A stretch of 64,000 bases of DNA from Okapia johnstoni. Taxonomy: Eukaryota; Chordata; Mammalia; Artiodactyla; Giraffidae. The stretch is taken from positions 35,612,001 through 35,676,000 of the forward strand of contig CM044309.1 in the NCBI GenBank assembly GCA_024291935.2. Direction: 5' to 3'. The position numbers were made by a program, and so were the translations under genes. Position 1 is the stretch's first letter. Each line of letters starts with the position of its first letter. This document shows positions 24,341-37,175 of this stretch, in pieces. The notes under the pieces were generated by a model that saw nothing but the letters and a program-made list of their open reading frames with translations, ran no database searches and was not told where the DNA came from.

Positions 24341-26936
24341 GAGATTTTGATCTTAACGTTATGTTCCTACTTCTATACTTTCCTTAAGTATTATTAATAT
24401 TTGGCTAAGTTTATGATAAACTAAGAGTTAGGTACCCTTCTTTCTAGTTTTACTGCTTGTGTGAATTTGGTAAAAAATGCTGAATTGACATATCTGGGGA
24501 CTAAAATGTTTTTGTGGTCAGAATGTTATTATAAGAATGAATTTAGGTTGCATAAGTACATGCTGTTCTTTTGAAATGATGTACCTTAACAGTGCCCCAG
24601 AGGGATTTTATCTATGCAATTCTTGGCCCTTCTACTGAGTCAATCAAAAAGGGAACTGATTTGTGGGTGGGAAGTGGGGTTGAGCGCAGTAAAGAGACTA
24701 CCACATTTAGTAATTACTGGTTTCATGTTAATTTGAGGAATCAAAGTTGCATCTTGTATCTTGATTCCTTCCAAGTTACTTACACTCCTTTCTTTAAAAA
24801 GAAGAAGGTAATGTCCGTGAAGTAGTTAACTCTGCTGGCCACATTTATCTTAACTTTGTTTATAATGGCTATTTTTTCAGGATTATTTGTTTATCCTTTC
24901 AATAAGAATTCTGAAGAGAGTGATTTAGCCAGATCATGTAGTTTTATTTGCACTCACTTTTAATGTATAAAGTGCCAAGAATATTTCAGGTAGAAACCTC
25001 ATACGTTTTTACTAGCACTTCGAATGAAGTGACTTTTGTAGAAAACCTCACCAGGCTACAAATGAGAAGGGAGGCAATATTGTATGACATTCTCAGTCTC
25101 TGAGGCTCTTGGTGATGGAACTGATGGAAAACTTCAAGAGGATTCGATTAGCAGTCATTGTCTACACAGCCCTTTTCTAGTAAACAGCTCTCTGAATTTC
25201 CTGGAGTTCATTCAGTTGCATCACACCCCTTGATGTGTTGTGGGTCTTTGTCAGTTTTCAGTGTAACACTGGAAGAAATGCTGAAAGGCACAGTGGCAGC
25301 CACACATCTCTTGTGCTGACTGGCTGCATGAGAGATGTCGCCGAAAGTCCTATGTAGTTTACAGAAGATGGAATAAGTTCCATATGTTCCCCACGCAGGC
25401 AGGCCGTCTTTGTGTACACAGTCAAGGCTTTCCCAGTGCCTATATTTAATTTCCACACAAAATAGGGGCTTTTCTAAAACCCTCACCACATTTTACTGTG
25501 TGCATAATTCAGAATATTTTCCTTTATGAATCACACATTGAGAAAAATAGTATGCTACCCACATGAACTATTAATTTATTTATTTAAAGAGGACATTTTT
25601 TCCCCTTTTTTCTTTCTTTTTCTTTTGCTTTGGTTTCTTCTTTTAACAAATTCATGTTCAAGTTGCAACTTAAACCAATAAGTACAAAGAGTAGGCTGAT
25701 TTTGCCTCCCAACTTTAGCATTCTTTTCTCTGAGACTGCCACTCAACTAGTGGTGGGAGTCTGTGTTATCTACATGTAACCCATAATCTCTCAGGACTCA
25801 AGAGGCCTGATTCAGAGACCTAAGAAAGTTAGGATTGCCCTGATCTTCTTCTTTGGCCAGGCTTATCAGTCTGAGAACTGTTTGTATAAAAATTAAGTGC
25901 TGAGTACACACCCTGTCCCTATGAGCAATGGTTATGGGGCACTTTTGTGCAAGGAAAGGGGTGAAGATGCAGACAATTGACTTGAAATAGAGCAGTTGCT
26001 GAACAGATACAGTTTCTGGTCTCTCTCTTTCAAACCTATAACTTGATTTATCTTCTCTCTATGTCAGTAATCAATATTAACTTTTTTTCCCCCTGAAATT
26101 CAAATGATTTAGATAGTTATGTCAAATTATCCATTTGTATCCCAGTGTGATTTCTCCTTTGTCTTTGGTTCACTATTGAAAAAAAAATTGCTATCAAGAT
26201 CCTCATATCAGTCTCACTGATATTACTCTTTTATCATTATCTATGACTCTGAGTTTACAAAGATTTTTTTAACCATTGCTTTTTTGTGTTTAGCGTGATA
26301 TATGCAAAGCCTGTTCTGCTTTCACTTTCCATATCTTCCCTTATAAATATTTCTCCTCTTTCTGTAACCACCTTAAGGGAATTTGGCAAGAAAAAGTTTA
26401 AGAGATATATGAATCAATTCCTACTCTACAATTAACACATGAAGAGAGAACTTAGTGAATACAGGAATTCCTCAGGCATATGTGGTTTTTGTTTTAAAGC
26501 CAACATAGTTTCCCTCTGAGTTCAATAGCTGCCATTTTGTAAGTGAACCTTTGTTTGAAGCAAATAAGGTTCTTAATCACTGGGTTGAGCTAGTGGAAAA
26601 GCAACAGAGAACATTGGATGAGGGATTGGTCAATGTGATTGGGCGTCTAGGTTTACTAATGTCTCCCATCTCCCATCACATCTAGAGTAGGAGACAGGGG
26701 CTCTGTCTTTCCTGATGATTCCCTGATGCTCAGGTCCTTGAGAAATACAGTCCAGGATCATAAAACCGACCAGAGCCTGGGAGAAAAACTTACAGTTGAA
26801 AGGGACAAAGAATGAACAGTTTCAAGTTTTTTAAGTAAATGCTCTCAGAAAAGGGAAGTTAGGAGCTCTATAGTCAGGAAAAAGCCTGTCTAAATTTAGT
26901 CAAGCTGAGGGGAATATAGAAGCCTTCCTGGTCAAT
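24341..26936. other. Unassigned DNA
   Basis: No gene supported. On the minus strand at 25208-25489 two overlapping open frames (93 and 66 codons) exist in a less AT-rich stretch, but they match no family I know and have no exon or promoter context. Confidence 0.4.
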
Positions 26937-26937
26937 C

Positions 26938-26968
<31 letters not shown>
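26937..26968. repeat. (CA)n microsatellite
   Basis: CA repeat with a single interruption (CAAACA). Confidence 0.9.
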
Positions 26969-28391
26969 GAGGATATAGGACTAAATGTTTCAACAGGAAA
27001 GAATTTATTAAATAATACTGAATTATCATTGTAAGGAATATATGTGATCACATAAAGTATATACATGATAATGTAGTCATATATAGATATCTATTGATCC
27101 ATATAATAATGCAAGATAATATAAGGCATACATATATCTGTCATCTTATCTTGATGTAACTTAAGCATTTCTATATATCATTTCCACATTTAGGAACAGA
27201 AATATTGAAGTTATATCAAGACAAGAAGTAACTTATTAACAGCATGCATTTTTAAGAATCTATCAGGCAGCATTTGGAGGAAGAATAACCTTGCATTGTT
27301 ATAGTCTCCATAAATATTATACACAATGGTTTAAATATTAAAATTCTTACATAAGAATAATGGCATTCATATTTCCATTTACAACTTACAAACAATCTAA
27401 AAGTTGCTTTTTCTGAAAAAAAAAATTTGTGGTCCATCAAAATTCCATTTTCCCGAAAGAGCTCAGGGATGACCATGGTGAAAATATAAGCACATGGAAA
27501 GAATATTAAAAAACAGTGGTAGCAAGATTTCAATGAGAGATAGGAAAATGGTTAACATAAAAAACACTAGGTAAATGGGGAAATATTTGTAGACATCATG
27601 AAGTTATTGGAGAAAATATCAACTTTCTAGAGATCAGTTTATGAGAACTCTCAGTTATGACCTTAACTTTGAATATATATATATATATATCCCTTTCTTA
27701 GTGAAACAAACAGCAATAAACCTAAAAAGGAATCTGGGTAGAGAAAAATGAATAGAAAATTCAAGAGCTGACTAGTAGAAAGATGATGCATTTGGCAAGA
27801 TTACAGCTCAAGTTCCTATATTTAAATTATTAGTATTTATTATCAAATGTCACATATTGTTTATGGCCTGTCACACAGAAAAAGCTGTTATTATATTATA
27901 GAATATAGTATAATCTTTGTGATATTCATTAATTTATTCTCCAAAGATATTTTTATATTTTCCCTCAGGTCCTGTGATTAAAAAAATTCCTTTCAAGTAT
28001 AAATATTTCCAGTGACAACTCCAGTCAACATTCTTATTTTCATAATAAGCTACACTGAGTGAGAAGTATATACAAAATAGTTTCTTCTTTATGGATGCTA
28101 TACAATATGAAACTGTGCAAAGATGTATAAGCTACTCTAATATAAGAATCATTAGTATTATTCTGATTCTTAAAAATTATTAACAAAATATTTTACATTT
28201 CTTTTTCATACCAAATCTTTGAAGTAAAGAGAGAAAGAAGTCCAACCACAGTAAACTGAAATACACTTACTTAGAGGTTAAACATGCACATATGTGGAGT
28301 CTCAGATAGAAAACAGAAATGGAAGGAAAGAAAAGGAATTTCAAGATGCAATGGGTGAAAAAGGTCAAATTTTTAAAATTGTACACAATTT
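26969..28391. other. Unassigned AT-rich DNA
   Basis: Includes a pure (TA)9 run at 27673-27690. No gene or transposon recognised. Confidence 0.4.
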
Positions 28392-29608
28392 TTTTAGAGA
28401 CATTTTATGTTCATGGCAAAAATGATTGAAAAGGTGGAAAGTTCCTGTATACTGCCTTACTCACAACCTCCTCCTCCACTATTAACATCCCACACCAGTT
28501 GGCACATTTGTTACAATGGATGAACCTACACTGTCATCATCATCACCCAAAGTTCATAGCTTACATTCGTGCTTGTTGTCGTACATTCTATGAATTTCCA
28601 TAAATGTATAGTGATATGTATCATGTAGAATAATTTTATTGCCCTAAAATCATCGGTGCTCTGCCTGTACATCCGTTCCTTTCCACTCCTGACAACCGCT
28701 AATCTTTTTACTGTCTCCATGTTCTGCCTTTTTCAGAACGCTATTTAGATGGAATCGTATGGTTTGTTGCCTTTTTTTAGATTAGTTTCTTTCTCACAGT
28801 AAGATGCACTTAAAGTTCCTTCATGTGTTTTCATGGCTTGATAATACATTTCTTATTAGCACTGAACAATATTCCACAGTCCGGATGTACCACAGTTTAT
28901 TTATCCACTCACCTACTAAAGGGCATCTTAATTGTTTCCAAGTTTTGGTAATTATCAATAAAGCTGCTATAAACAACAGTGTGCAGGTTTTTCTGTGGAC
29001 ATATGTTCTTAATTCATTTGGGTAAATACCAAAGACATGATTGCTCTATCATTTGGAAAGAGCATGTTTAGTTTTGCAAGAAACTGCCAAACGGGCTTGC
29101 AAAGTGGCTGTACCATTCTGCATTGCCACCAGCAATGAATAAGAGTTCCCTTGTATGTTAATACAACAGACTAGAGAACATAACAAAAAAGAAGCAGACT
29201 CACAGATAGAATAAACTAGTGATTACCAGTGGGGAGAGGGAAGAGCAGGGGCTATACAGGGTAGGAAATTAAGGAGTACAAACTACCTTGTATAAGAGAA
29301 GCTACATGGATATACTGACAGCATGGGGAACATAGATATTGTTTTATAATAACCATAAGTGGAGTATAACCTTTAAAATTGTGATTCATTATACTGTACA
29401 TTAACTATGCTTCAATTAAAAAAGAGTTCCTGTAACTTCATAAATACTTCATCAGTATTTGGTGTTGACAATGTTCTGAATTCTGGTCATTCTAATAGAT
29501 ATGTAGTGGTATTTCATTATTATTTTAATTTGCATTTCCATAATTACATATAATTTTGAGCATCTTTTCATATGCTAATGTCTTATCTGTACATCTTCTT
29601 TGGTGAGA
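28392..29608 (-). repeat. L1MA-type LINE 3' end, interrupted by a younger L1
   Basis: Antisense L1 3' UTR and ORF2 end in correct order: 'acatttgttacaatggatga', 'catagcttacattcgtgctt', 'ctttttactgtctccatgtt', 'gcactgaacaatattccaca', 'ataaagctgctataaacaac', 'ccaccagcaatgaataagag'. After the inserted L1 (29150-29421) it resumes with 'cagtatttggtgttgacaat' and runs to 'catcttctttggtgaga'. The element is cut again by a SINE at 29609. Confidence 0.88.
29150..29421 (+). repeat. Younger L1 3' UTR inserted in the L1MA copy
   Basis: Ruminant L1 3' UTR motifs 'gaagcagactcacagataga', 'aactagtgattaccagtggg' and 'acatggatatactgacagca' end with 'ttcaattaaaa'. The flanks 'aagagttcc' at 29141-29149 and 29422-29430 are identical and also form the uninterrupted L1MA sequence, proving insertion into it. 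Confidence 0.85.
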
Positions 29609-29829
29609 TCCTATCCTTTGTGCTCAGTTGTGTTCAACTCTTTGCCACCTCCTGGACTGTAGCCCACTGTAGGCTCCTCTGTCCATGGATTTTCCAGTCA
29701 AGAATACTGGAGTGGGTTGCCATTTCCTTCTCTAGGGGATCTTCCCAGCCCAGGGATCAAACCTGTGTCTCTTGTGTCTCCTTCATTGGCAGGCAGATTC
29801 TTTACCACTAGTACCACCTGGGAAGCCCA
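29609..29829 (-). repeat. Bov-tA SINE with perfect target duplication
   Basis: Full antisense Bov-tA ending 'accacctgggaagccca'. The 12-base flanks 'tctttggtgaga' at 29597-29608 and 29830-29841 are identical and belong to the surrounding L1MA sequence. Confidence 0.95.
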
Positions 29830-29841
29830 TCTTTGGTGAGA

Positions 29842-30530
29842 AAAAAATTGTCAAATTTGATGAAAACTATTAAAACAATCAGGTTTTGCATCATATCAAA
29901 TTCAACAGTATTTAAAGATACATGTACTTTATATTTGTATTTTGTAGGAAACAAAATTAGGTCTTTTTCAAGAAACTTGCAATCTGGAAGAAAAGAAGAC
30001 AAAAATATTGTAGCAAAATGCAATAAATTTCATAATAGAGATATTTCATGCTCTTATATGTCACATTCTTAATGTGTTAGCTTTTCCTGAAATACTTCAG
30101 TATTAATTTCCACCATTTATAATAATTAAGGCATGAATTATTTCTGGAGAGATTCTAGTTATTCCTAAAATATTTGGAGATTATTTTAACAAGAAGGTAT
30201 TTCTTGTGATACCATCAATAAACTTCCAAAACATGTCTTTCAAAGCCTAAATATGTCCAGCTTCTGCTTTGTACAATCCTGGAAAACCACAAGGAAAAAT
30301 GTGAATGTTGCTGATTATTCACCATTTAAAGTTTTTTAGGTTTTTTCCATAATTACAAATAATTGACTGTGAACTAGGCAAAGAATTGTTGTACCTGAAT
30401 TTCTTTGTGATCCATCAGATGTGGCCATTGGAATGAGCCAATCTCCTCCATTACAGTTACTTAAACTCTGCATGCTTCTACTCAAGCATTGATGGAGAAA
30501 GGGTAGTTCAGTTTAAATTTCAAATTCAAG
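29842..30530. other. Unassigned AT-rich DNA
   Basis: No gene or repeat recognised. Confidence 0.4.
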
Positions 30531-30739
30531 ATGTGTGTGTTCAGTCAAGTCGTGTCTGACTCTTTGGGACCCTATGGACTGTAGCCCACCAGGCTCCTCT
30601 GTCCATGGGCTTTCTCAGGCCAGAATACTAGACTGGGTTGCCATTTCCTTCTCCAGTGGGTTTTCAGGACCCACAGATCGAACTCGCTTCTCTTGCATTG
30701 GTAGTTGGATTCTTTACCTCTGTGCCCCCTAGGAAACCT
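30531..30739 (-). repeat. Bov-tA SINE
   Basis: Antisense Bov-tA from a GTGTGT tail to 'ttctttacctctgtgcccc'. A short 'aattcaa' direct repeat (30523-30529 and 30745-30751) may be the target duplication. Confidence 0.9.
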
Positions 30740-31329
30740 GTTCCAATTCAATGTAATATAACTAAACAAGATAGTCCTGTCTTTTCCCCTTACTCTTGCT
30801 TAGAGAGTTTGTGAGGTCAGGGATTTTTAAAATGAAACATTAAGCCAAATCTGACAGTACAGTGTCATTGATCTCATTAGAGAAAGTAAGCCCAGCTTCC
30901 ATTCACCCAAACATATAAATTGCCTATCTGAGAAGCAGTTCAAATTTAAATCACATGAGGTTGGCTGTCTTTCTGAGTTTCAGTTTGGACATTTTATTTG
31001 AAGTCATTAAAGAGCATCTCAATATCAATAGCAGGATATCTTCTTCAGCAGAAACCTTGGATTTCAGCAGAAACCCAAGAACTGCCCTGGGGTTCAGAGG
31101 ATAACCTTTTTGACCGTACACTTTATCTTCCAGTCTCAAGGCCAACGTTAAAGTCACTGACATCACAGAACACGTTTCTAAACCTAATTATGTATCCTAA
31201 TTTTGGCAGAAATCCATTCCTCTACATTTATACAATGTATTTAACAACCAGAAATTAATTCTACTTGTTGAAAGTATAATATTAATATCAACAAGAAGCA
31301 TTCTATTTTGAAGCCCCAAACCTTAATAT
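30740..31329. other. Unassigned DNA
   Basis: An 86-codon open frame on the + strand (30998-31258) resembles no known protein; I do not call it a gene. Confidence 0.4.
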
Positions 31330-31645
31330 TTGCTTTTCCCTTTGCAAGAAATGTTCCTTTACCCCCTCATTCCCTTAGGCTATCTCCCTTCTACATCAGT
31401 TAGGAAGACATTCAGAAGAGATGCCTTTCCTCATCCTTCCAGCTAAGAAACACTCCTTGTTCCATGGCTCATAGTACCTTGTCTATATTTACCAAAATTT
31501 AGTAATTATTCATTAGACTACAGGCTCTAAGAAATATGGACAGTGCTTGCTTTTCCCCACCTTGTATTACCAGCATCTAAAGCAGTACCTGGGACATAGT
31601 AGAAGTTCTATAAATATTTAATGATTGATGGATAAATAAATGAGT
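31330..31645 (+). repeat. L2 LINE 3' end
   Basis: L2 3' features in order: 'catccttccagctaagaaac', 'tagactacaggctctaagaa', 'gcagtacctgggacatagta' and the end 'tataaatatttaatgattga' with the usual GAT/AATGA-type tail. Confidence 0.75.
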
Positions 31646-31840
31646 GTGTTGGTGACAAGATAAATGCATAAATTATGTTTGTAAAGCATGATAGTAATTT
31701 CATTAATATTAAGCAACTTATTTGTACTTTTTATCCTTCTCTTTGTTTATATATCTTAGAATTACATTTAGTTTTATCAGCAGGGATATAGGATTAAAAG
31801 AGTAAATTTTGATGAAATGTATTAAAAAAACATTTGTAAA
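31646..31840. other. Unassigned AT-rich DNA
   Basis: Nothing recognised. Confidence 0.3.
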
Positions 31841-32045
31841 TGAGGCAACTCAGCTGATAAAGAATCCACCTGCAATGCAGGAGACCCCAGTTCGATTTCT
31901 AGGGTGGGAAGATCCCCTGGAGAAGGGAATGGCTACCCACTCCAGTATTCTGGCCTGGAGAATTCCATGGACAGAGGAGCCTGGCAGGCTATAGTCCATG
32001 GGGTCACAAAGAGTCGGACACAACTGAGCAACTTTTACTTTCATT
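31841..32045 (+). repeat. Bov-tA SINE, head slightly truncated
   Basis: Starts within the tRNA head ('gaggcaactcagctgataaa'). The body is close to consensus ('ggagaattccatggacagag', 'gagtcggacacaactgagca'). Confidence 0.93.
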
Positions 32046-33024
32046 TTTAAGCACTATGCCACAGGGAGAGATAGCAAAATAATAAAAGTTATTGCTATAT
32101 TCTTGACTCAAGTCATACTTAATATTATTTATTACATATCATATTACACACACATGCATTCTCACTAGCATGATATCGTCTACATTTACTATAATTTCAA
32201 TTTCTTTCCCAACCCCTTTAGAGTCCACATCTGACCCTTAAACTTATTAAATTGCATTGTTTTAAACCACTTCTCCAGTTTGTCAAGATCATATTATGAA
32301 CATGCTGAATTTTGATGTTGACATTCAAAGTGTTAATCAGTCTTATCAACTAAAAGAGAACAGTAAATTACTAAGTCCATAGACTTCCCTATCACTCTAG
32401 TTTGATGAAAATATTAAATAGTCTCTGGCCCAGGATTGACCTCTACATATAAAACTTCTGTCCACTTTGGTTGACAAAGAACTGTTAATGAATTTAATTG
32501 TTCTAACTTTTCTGGTTCCGATAAATAGGTCTCTGGTGCTAATTTATTTTTATAAATCTGTGAATGAATTAAATCCTTAATATTTTTATAATATTAGCAT
32601 TGAACGTCTGGCTTCAAGTCTTGGATGAAAAAAATGCTAACATCAAGGAAGACTACTACTTGCCCAAATAGGTTAATAATAATAAGAACAATTAAAGTAC
32701 ATTTTAAATCTACCGTTACGAGATTTAGTTTTCTGCATTGTTCCCACTGTGCCACTTCCTCACTTTCTGAATATGACAGGTTCATGCATGATGTTCTTCT
32801 TTAGATGCTGTACCATTAAGAAGTCTCTCTGATTATAATAGGTGGTCATCTATGGTGGATAATAAGATCAATATGTTTGTGCATTTCTAAATCACAAATT
32901 CATGTCTTGAACAATGAAATAATTTTACTTGTTTGATCATGGGGAGTTCTTCCTTTGAATAAACAGAATTGACTTTACCTCTTTATGCAGTCATCTGTTC
33001 ACAGTTCTGTCTTTCTCCAATAGA
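32046..33024. other. Unassigned AT-rich DNA
   Basis: No gene. A 16-base partial tandem repeat, 'tctccaatagac', occurs at about 33015-33044. Confidence 0.4.
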
Positions 33025-33120
33025 CTGTCTCTCCAATAGACAAATATTCATTCATCTTTGATACTCCTGGCTTAGCACACAAAGTAATTGCTCAACAAAT
33101 GTTTAATGAACTAAACACTG
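33025..33120 (+). repeat. L2 LINE 3' end, short
   Basis: 'cctggcttagcacacaaagt' followed by 'attgctcaacaaatgtttaa' matches the L2 terminal phrase 'gtgctcaataaatatttg'. Confidence 0.6.
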
Positions 33121-33357
33121 GTATGTCATGAAATAGAAAAATCTGTAGTTCTGAGTGGTCAAGAGAGGGGTAGGATTAAAAGATATCTTTGAATTCTAAG
33201 AGCAACATATTTAGGATGAAATGCATGTGTACTCAAAGGGGTTGATTAGTTAACAACTAGTATGTACGTAATTTTCAAATTCTGTATTATAAACATCCTT
33301 GAAGGGCACTATGAAATAGACAGATAGTTTTATTTTATTTTTTGTAGCAAGGAAACA
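33121..33357. other. Unassigned DNA
   Basis: Nothing recognised. Confidence 0.3.
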
Positions 33358-33547
33358 GTTGTTGTTTACTTGTTAAAGTCATGTCAGACTCTTTTTGCGT
33401 CTCCATGGGAGTTTCCAGGCAAGGTAAGAACAGTGGAGTGGGTTGCCATTCCCTTCTCCAGGGGATCTTCCCCACCAAAGGATTGAGGTCATGTCTCCTG
33501 CATCGCCTGCATCAGCAGACAGATTCTTAACCACTGAGCCACCTGGA
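33358..33547 (-). repeat. Bov-tA SINE, diverged
   Basis: Antisense Bov-tA with a small internal deletion: the 'gactgcagcccaccaggctcc' part is missing between 'gtctccatgg' and 'gagtttccaggc'. Ends 'accactgagccacctgg'. Confidence 0.88.
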
Positions 33548-35013
33548 AAATGGTCTCTATTCTCATAGTCTCTGTTGCTTCCTAGGAATATTTCTCCAAT
33601 ATCTTAACACAATCATGCCCAGGAAGCCAAGAGATTCCAAAGGAAAATGACAAACAGAAAATTTTCTCATTTTCTAGTGTTTGGAAAAACATGAAAATAC
33701 ATTATTTAAGTTTTTCAACCATATTTAGATTTCATTAGATTTTACCTGGCTTAGAATCAATATGATAAGAGGCATACGTATGTATATAAAATCATCATTC
33801 ATTTTTAATTGGAATTAATATATATTCCCATGGCTGGTCTGGAAATCATCAATAATAAGAGATACATTTATGTCCTCCTAAGTGTATTGTAGCCCTCTTT
33901 AAGCACATTCTTTAAAATCATTTTATTTCAACCAGTCTAGATCCTTTCTAAACAACAGCAGATGACTTGTGTAAACTTTCATTTCAAGATGAAAATATTA
34001 CAACAGACTAAAAATAGCGCAATAATGGATTTTATGAGTTTTTATGAGTAAGTTTGTAACTGAGCAAACTACGTTCTAACAATTTTTTCATTTTATTTGC
34101 CTTTCTCTATAACAATTAACTCTTTTTCTTTCACTATGGAATTTGAATTTTGATTTCTCATCTTCAAATTTGCCTTTAAACCCATGTCTCCCCTTATTTT
34201 CCTCCTGTGCTGGAAGCTAAATTTTCCTGAGAAAATTTGTTTCCACAAATACTGAATGTCTTGATACTGGGAAAATTCTAATGTGACTACTTCGTATTTG
34301 GAAGCATTCCACTGTCTTTAGGAAGGTTAAACACAAACACAATTTTTAGTAGACAGTTATAAAATACACTTTGGCATAAGTTCAAAAAAGATTAGTCCAA
34401 TGATTCAACTAAATATATTCAAGCACATTGATAAGGATTTTCAAACTAACTGTGTGTGTGATAACCATCAATTAGAGACATAAAATGAATGCCTGTTATT
34501 TTAAAACATAATTAAGCCAAGGTAAAGCTGTGCATAACTAGCATGTTCTGCAAAGATAATTGGCTCATTAACTAAACTCTAACAGCCCATTCTCATTTCT
34601 AGATTTTTAATTGAAGACTAGATGGAAATAGTAAGGTGAGCTCATTGCCCAATACATGTAAGCATGAGACAATTATTTCTGCACAGATGCTTATATTGTT
34701 TGAAATCTTATTAATATTGTGGTAGAGTGCTGTGAGTCATGCTGTAAAAGAAGCACATAATTGACTGTTGTGCTTCTGTTCACAAACACACACATGCACA
34801 CACTTCTTTTTTCTCCTCTCCACTCCCATTTAAGTCCCATTTTTCCTTTTCTTAGATAAGCGGTAGAATGAATTTAACATAAAAATTTTGAACTCAAGCT
34901 TTAGTTTTTTACTACTTTAAAATGATTCCATGAAGCATACATGATTGCTCTGAGTTTTAAAAAACTTGTATACATGCTATCATGCCATATATGTAATCCT
35001 GAAAAACATTTCT
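33548..35013. other. Unassigned AT-rich DNA
   Basis: No gene. A CACACA-rich patch is at 34783-34802. Confidence 0.4.
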
Positions 35014-36152
35014 GTTCAGTTTAGTTCAGTTCAGTCACTCAGTCGCATCCAACTCTTTGAGACCCCATGGACAGCAGCACCCTAGGCTTCCCTGTCCATC
35101 AGCAACTCCCAGAGCCTGCTCAAACTCTTGTCCATCGAATTGGTGATGCCATCCAACTGTTATGGGAAGCACACTGATTGAAACTGCCCACCCTGGCCAG
35201 GCACCATAGTAACCATTTGCATGAGTTGTTTTACAACAGGAGGTCCTGGTAAGGAACACAGAACTAACAAGCCTCTACCAACCAGACGAGTTCAGGAAAG
35301 GTCAAAAGGAGACACCATACATCCCACCACCTCCCAGAATCCTTCTCTCTGGCATCCATCTTGGCTGAACAAGGCGTGCACCACCAGGAAGGACTCTGAG
35401 TTAGAATGATTGGCTAAGGACAACCCGGAAACTAATCCTATCACCATAAAACCCGAGACTGCAAGCCACGTGACAGAGCTGTTCTCCTGGGTTCTCTTAC
35501 CTTACTGCTCTCCACTCGGGTGCCCTTTCCCAATACAATCTCTTGCTTTGTCAGCACATGTGTCTCTTCGGACAATTCATTTCTGAGTGTTAGACAAGAG
35601 ACCAGTTTTGGGCCCTGGAAGGGGTTCCCTTTCCTGCAACACAACCATCTCATCCTCTGTCATCCCCTTCTCCTCTTGTCTTCAATTACGTCCAGCATCA
35701 GAGTCTTTTCAAATGAATCAATTCTTCACATCAGGTGGTCAAAGTATTGGAGTTTCAGCCTCAGCATCAGCCCTTCCAATGAATATTTAGGACTGATTTC
35801 ATTTAGGATGGACTGGTTGGATTTCCTGGTAGTCCAAGGGACTCTCAAGAGTCTTCTCCAACACCACATTTCAAAAGCATCAATTCTTCAGTGCTCTGCC
35901 CTCTTTATGGTCCAACTCTCACAATCATACATGACTACTGGAAAAACCACAGCTTTGACTAGACAGACCTTTGTTGGCAAAGTAGTATCTCTGCTTTTTA
36001 ATATGCTGTCTAGGTTGGTCATAGCTTTTCTTCCAAGGAGCAAGTGTCTTTTAATTTCATGGCTGTAGTCATCATCTGCAGTGATTTTGGAGCTCCCAAA
36101 ATAAAATCTGTCACTGTTTCCATTGTTTTCCCACCTATTTGCCGTGAAGTGA
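35014..36152 (-). pseudogene. BovB LINE 3' part, split by a solo LTR
   Basis: BovB on the minus strand from its 3' end ('cagttcagtcactcagtcgc') to a 5' truncation inside ORF2 near 36152. The two parts, 35014-35157 and 35642-36152, join without loss once the LTR and one copy of its 4-base target duplication are removed. The ORF2 C-terminal region is present but disrupted; the RT catalytic region is beyond the truncation. The 182-codon + strand frame across 35520-36068 is an antisense artefact spanning LTR and BovB. Confidence 0.93.
35158..35641 (+). mobile_element. Solo LTR of a class I endogenous retrovirus
   Basis: A 484-bp unit begins TGTTATGG, ends CTGCAACA and is flanked by the 4-base direct repeat CAAC (35154-35157 and 35642-35645) inside BovB sequence. 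It shows LTR-like control signals in + orientation: a perfect octamer ATTTGCAT at 35215-35222, an inverted CCAAT (GATTGGCT) near 35409, a TATA-like CATAAAA near 35444 and an AATACAA poly(A)-like signal near 35534 followed by 'tctcttgctttgtcagc'. The 4-base duplication fits class I (gamma-like) elements. No internal viral sequence remains, so this is the product of LTR-LTR recombination. Confidence 0.85.
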
Positions 36153-36301
36153 CAAAGTGAAAAACATTTATCACATGTATGATTAATCTTTCAAGTGACA
36201 CACATCACTGCATCTTAAAAATACTTTGTCTTCTGTATGCAACATGAACTAGAATTTTAAAATTTATTTTTATTGTCTTTGTAATCATATGTATTGTTAT
36301 T

Positions 36302-36502
36302 ATTGGCTCAGTGGTAAAGAATCCTCTTGCCAAGGCAGGAGACTCAGGTTTGATTCCTGGGTTGGAAGATCCCCTATAGAAGGAAATGGCAGCCTACTAC
36401 AGTATTCTTGCCTGGGAGATCCCACGGACATAGGTGCCTGACAGGCTACAGTCCATAGGGTTCCAAAGAATCGACATGACTTAGTAACTAAACAATAACA
36501 AT
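36302..36502 (+). repeat. Bov-tA SINE, 5'-truncated head
   Basis: Starts at 'ttggctcagtggtaaagaat' and continues through the Bov-A body to 'gacatgacttagtaactaaa'. Moderately diverged. Confidence 0.9.
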
Positions 36503-36873
36503 TTTCCCTTTATTCTTCCATGTTTTATCCTTTCCTGAGCTAACCTTTTTAATCACATTTTTCATTATGTTTTTATGGACTACCTTTTTGTGACTAATAT
36601 CTGAAATATACAGTTTTAGTTGTTTCTGAAAATTTCAATGTATATCCCTAACTTTAAAAAGTCTAAAACTAATTGTCTCATTTTCTTGCTAAGAAGTTCA
36701 TGGACTTCCCAAATTTAAAATCTGGCCTCTAATATTTCAGTATATCATCTAGTGTTTTAGTTTTACTTTGTATTTATCCTTTATTTAGTATTATTTTTTA
36801 TACTCAACCATTATTCAAATTCATTCCAACATTATAAATTTCTTTGCTCATCACTGTTCAGTGTACCCTACAT
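36503..36873. other. Unassigned T-rich DNA
   Basis: May be eroded antisense L1 3' sequence; not assignable by eye. Confidence 0.35.
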
Positions 36874-37175
36874 CTGTTTCTTTTTTTCAGACTTTAAACT
36901 TTTTATTTTGTACTGGGGTATAGCTGATTAACAACTTATGGTAGTTTCAGGTGAACAGCGAAGGGACTCAGCCATACATATACATGTATCCATTCTCATC
37001 CAAACTCCTTTTTCATCTTGGCTGGCACATAAAATTGAGTAGGGTTCCATGTGCTATACAGTAGAACCTTGTTGATTATCCAGTTTGAATACAGCAGCAT
37101 GTACATGACCTTTCCAAACTCCCTAAATATCCCTTCCCCCTGACAACCAAAAGTTCATTTTCTAAGTCTTTCTTT

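Noticed and set aside
25208..25489. 93-codon minus-strand frame in a less AT-rich stretch
   Set aside because: No recognised family, overlapped by another frame on the same strand, no convincing splice sites. A conservation check would be needed to revive it.
35520..36068. 182-codon + strand open frame
   Set aside because: It crosses from the LTR into antisense BovB. The BovB sense frame is on the other strand, so this is an artefact.
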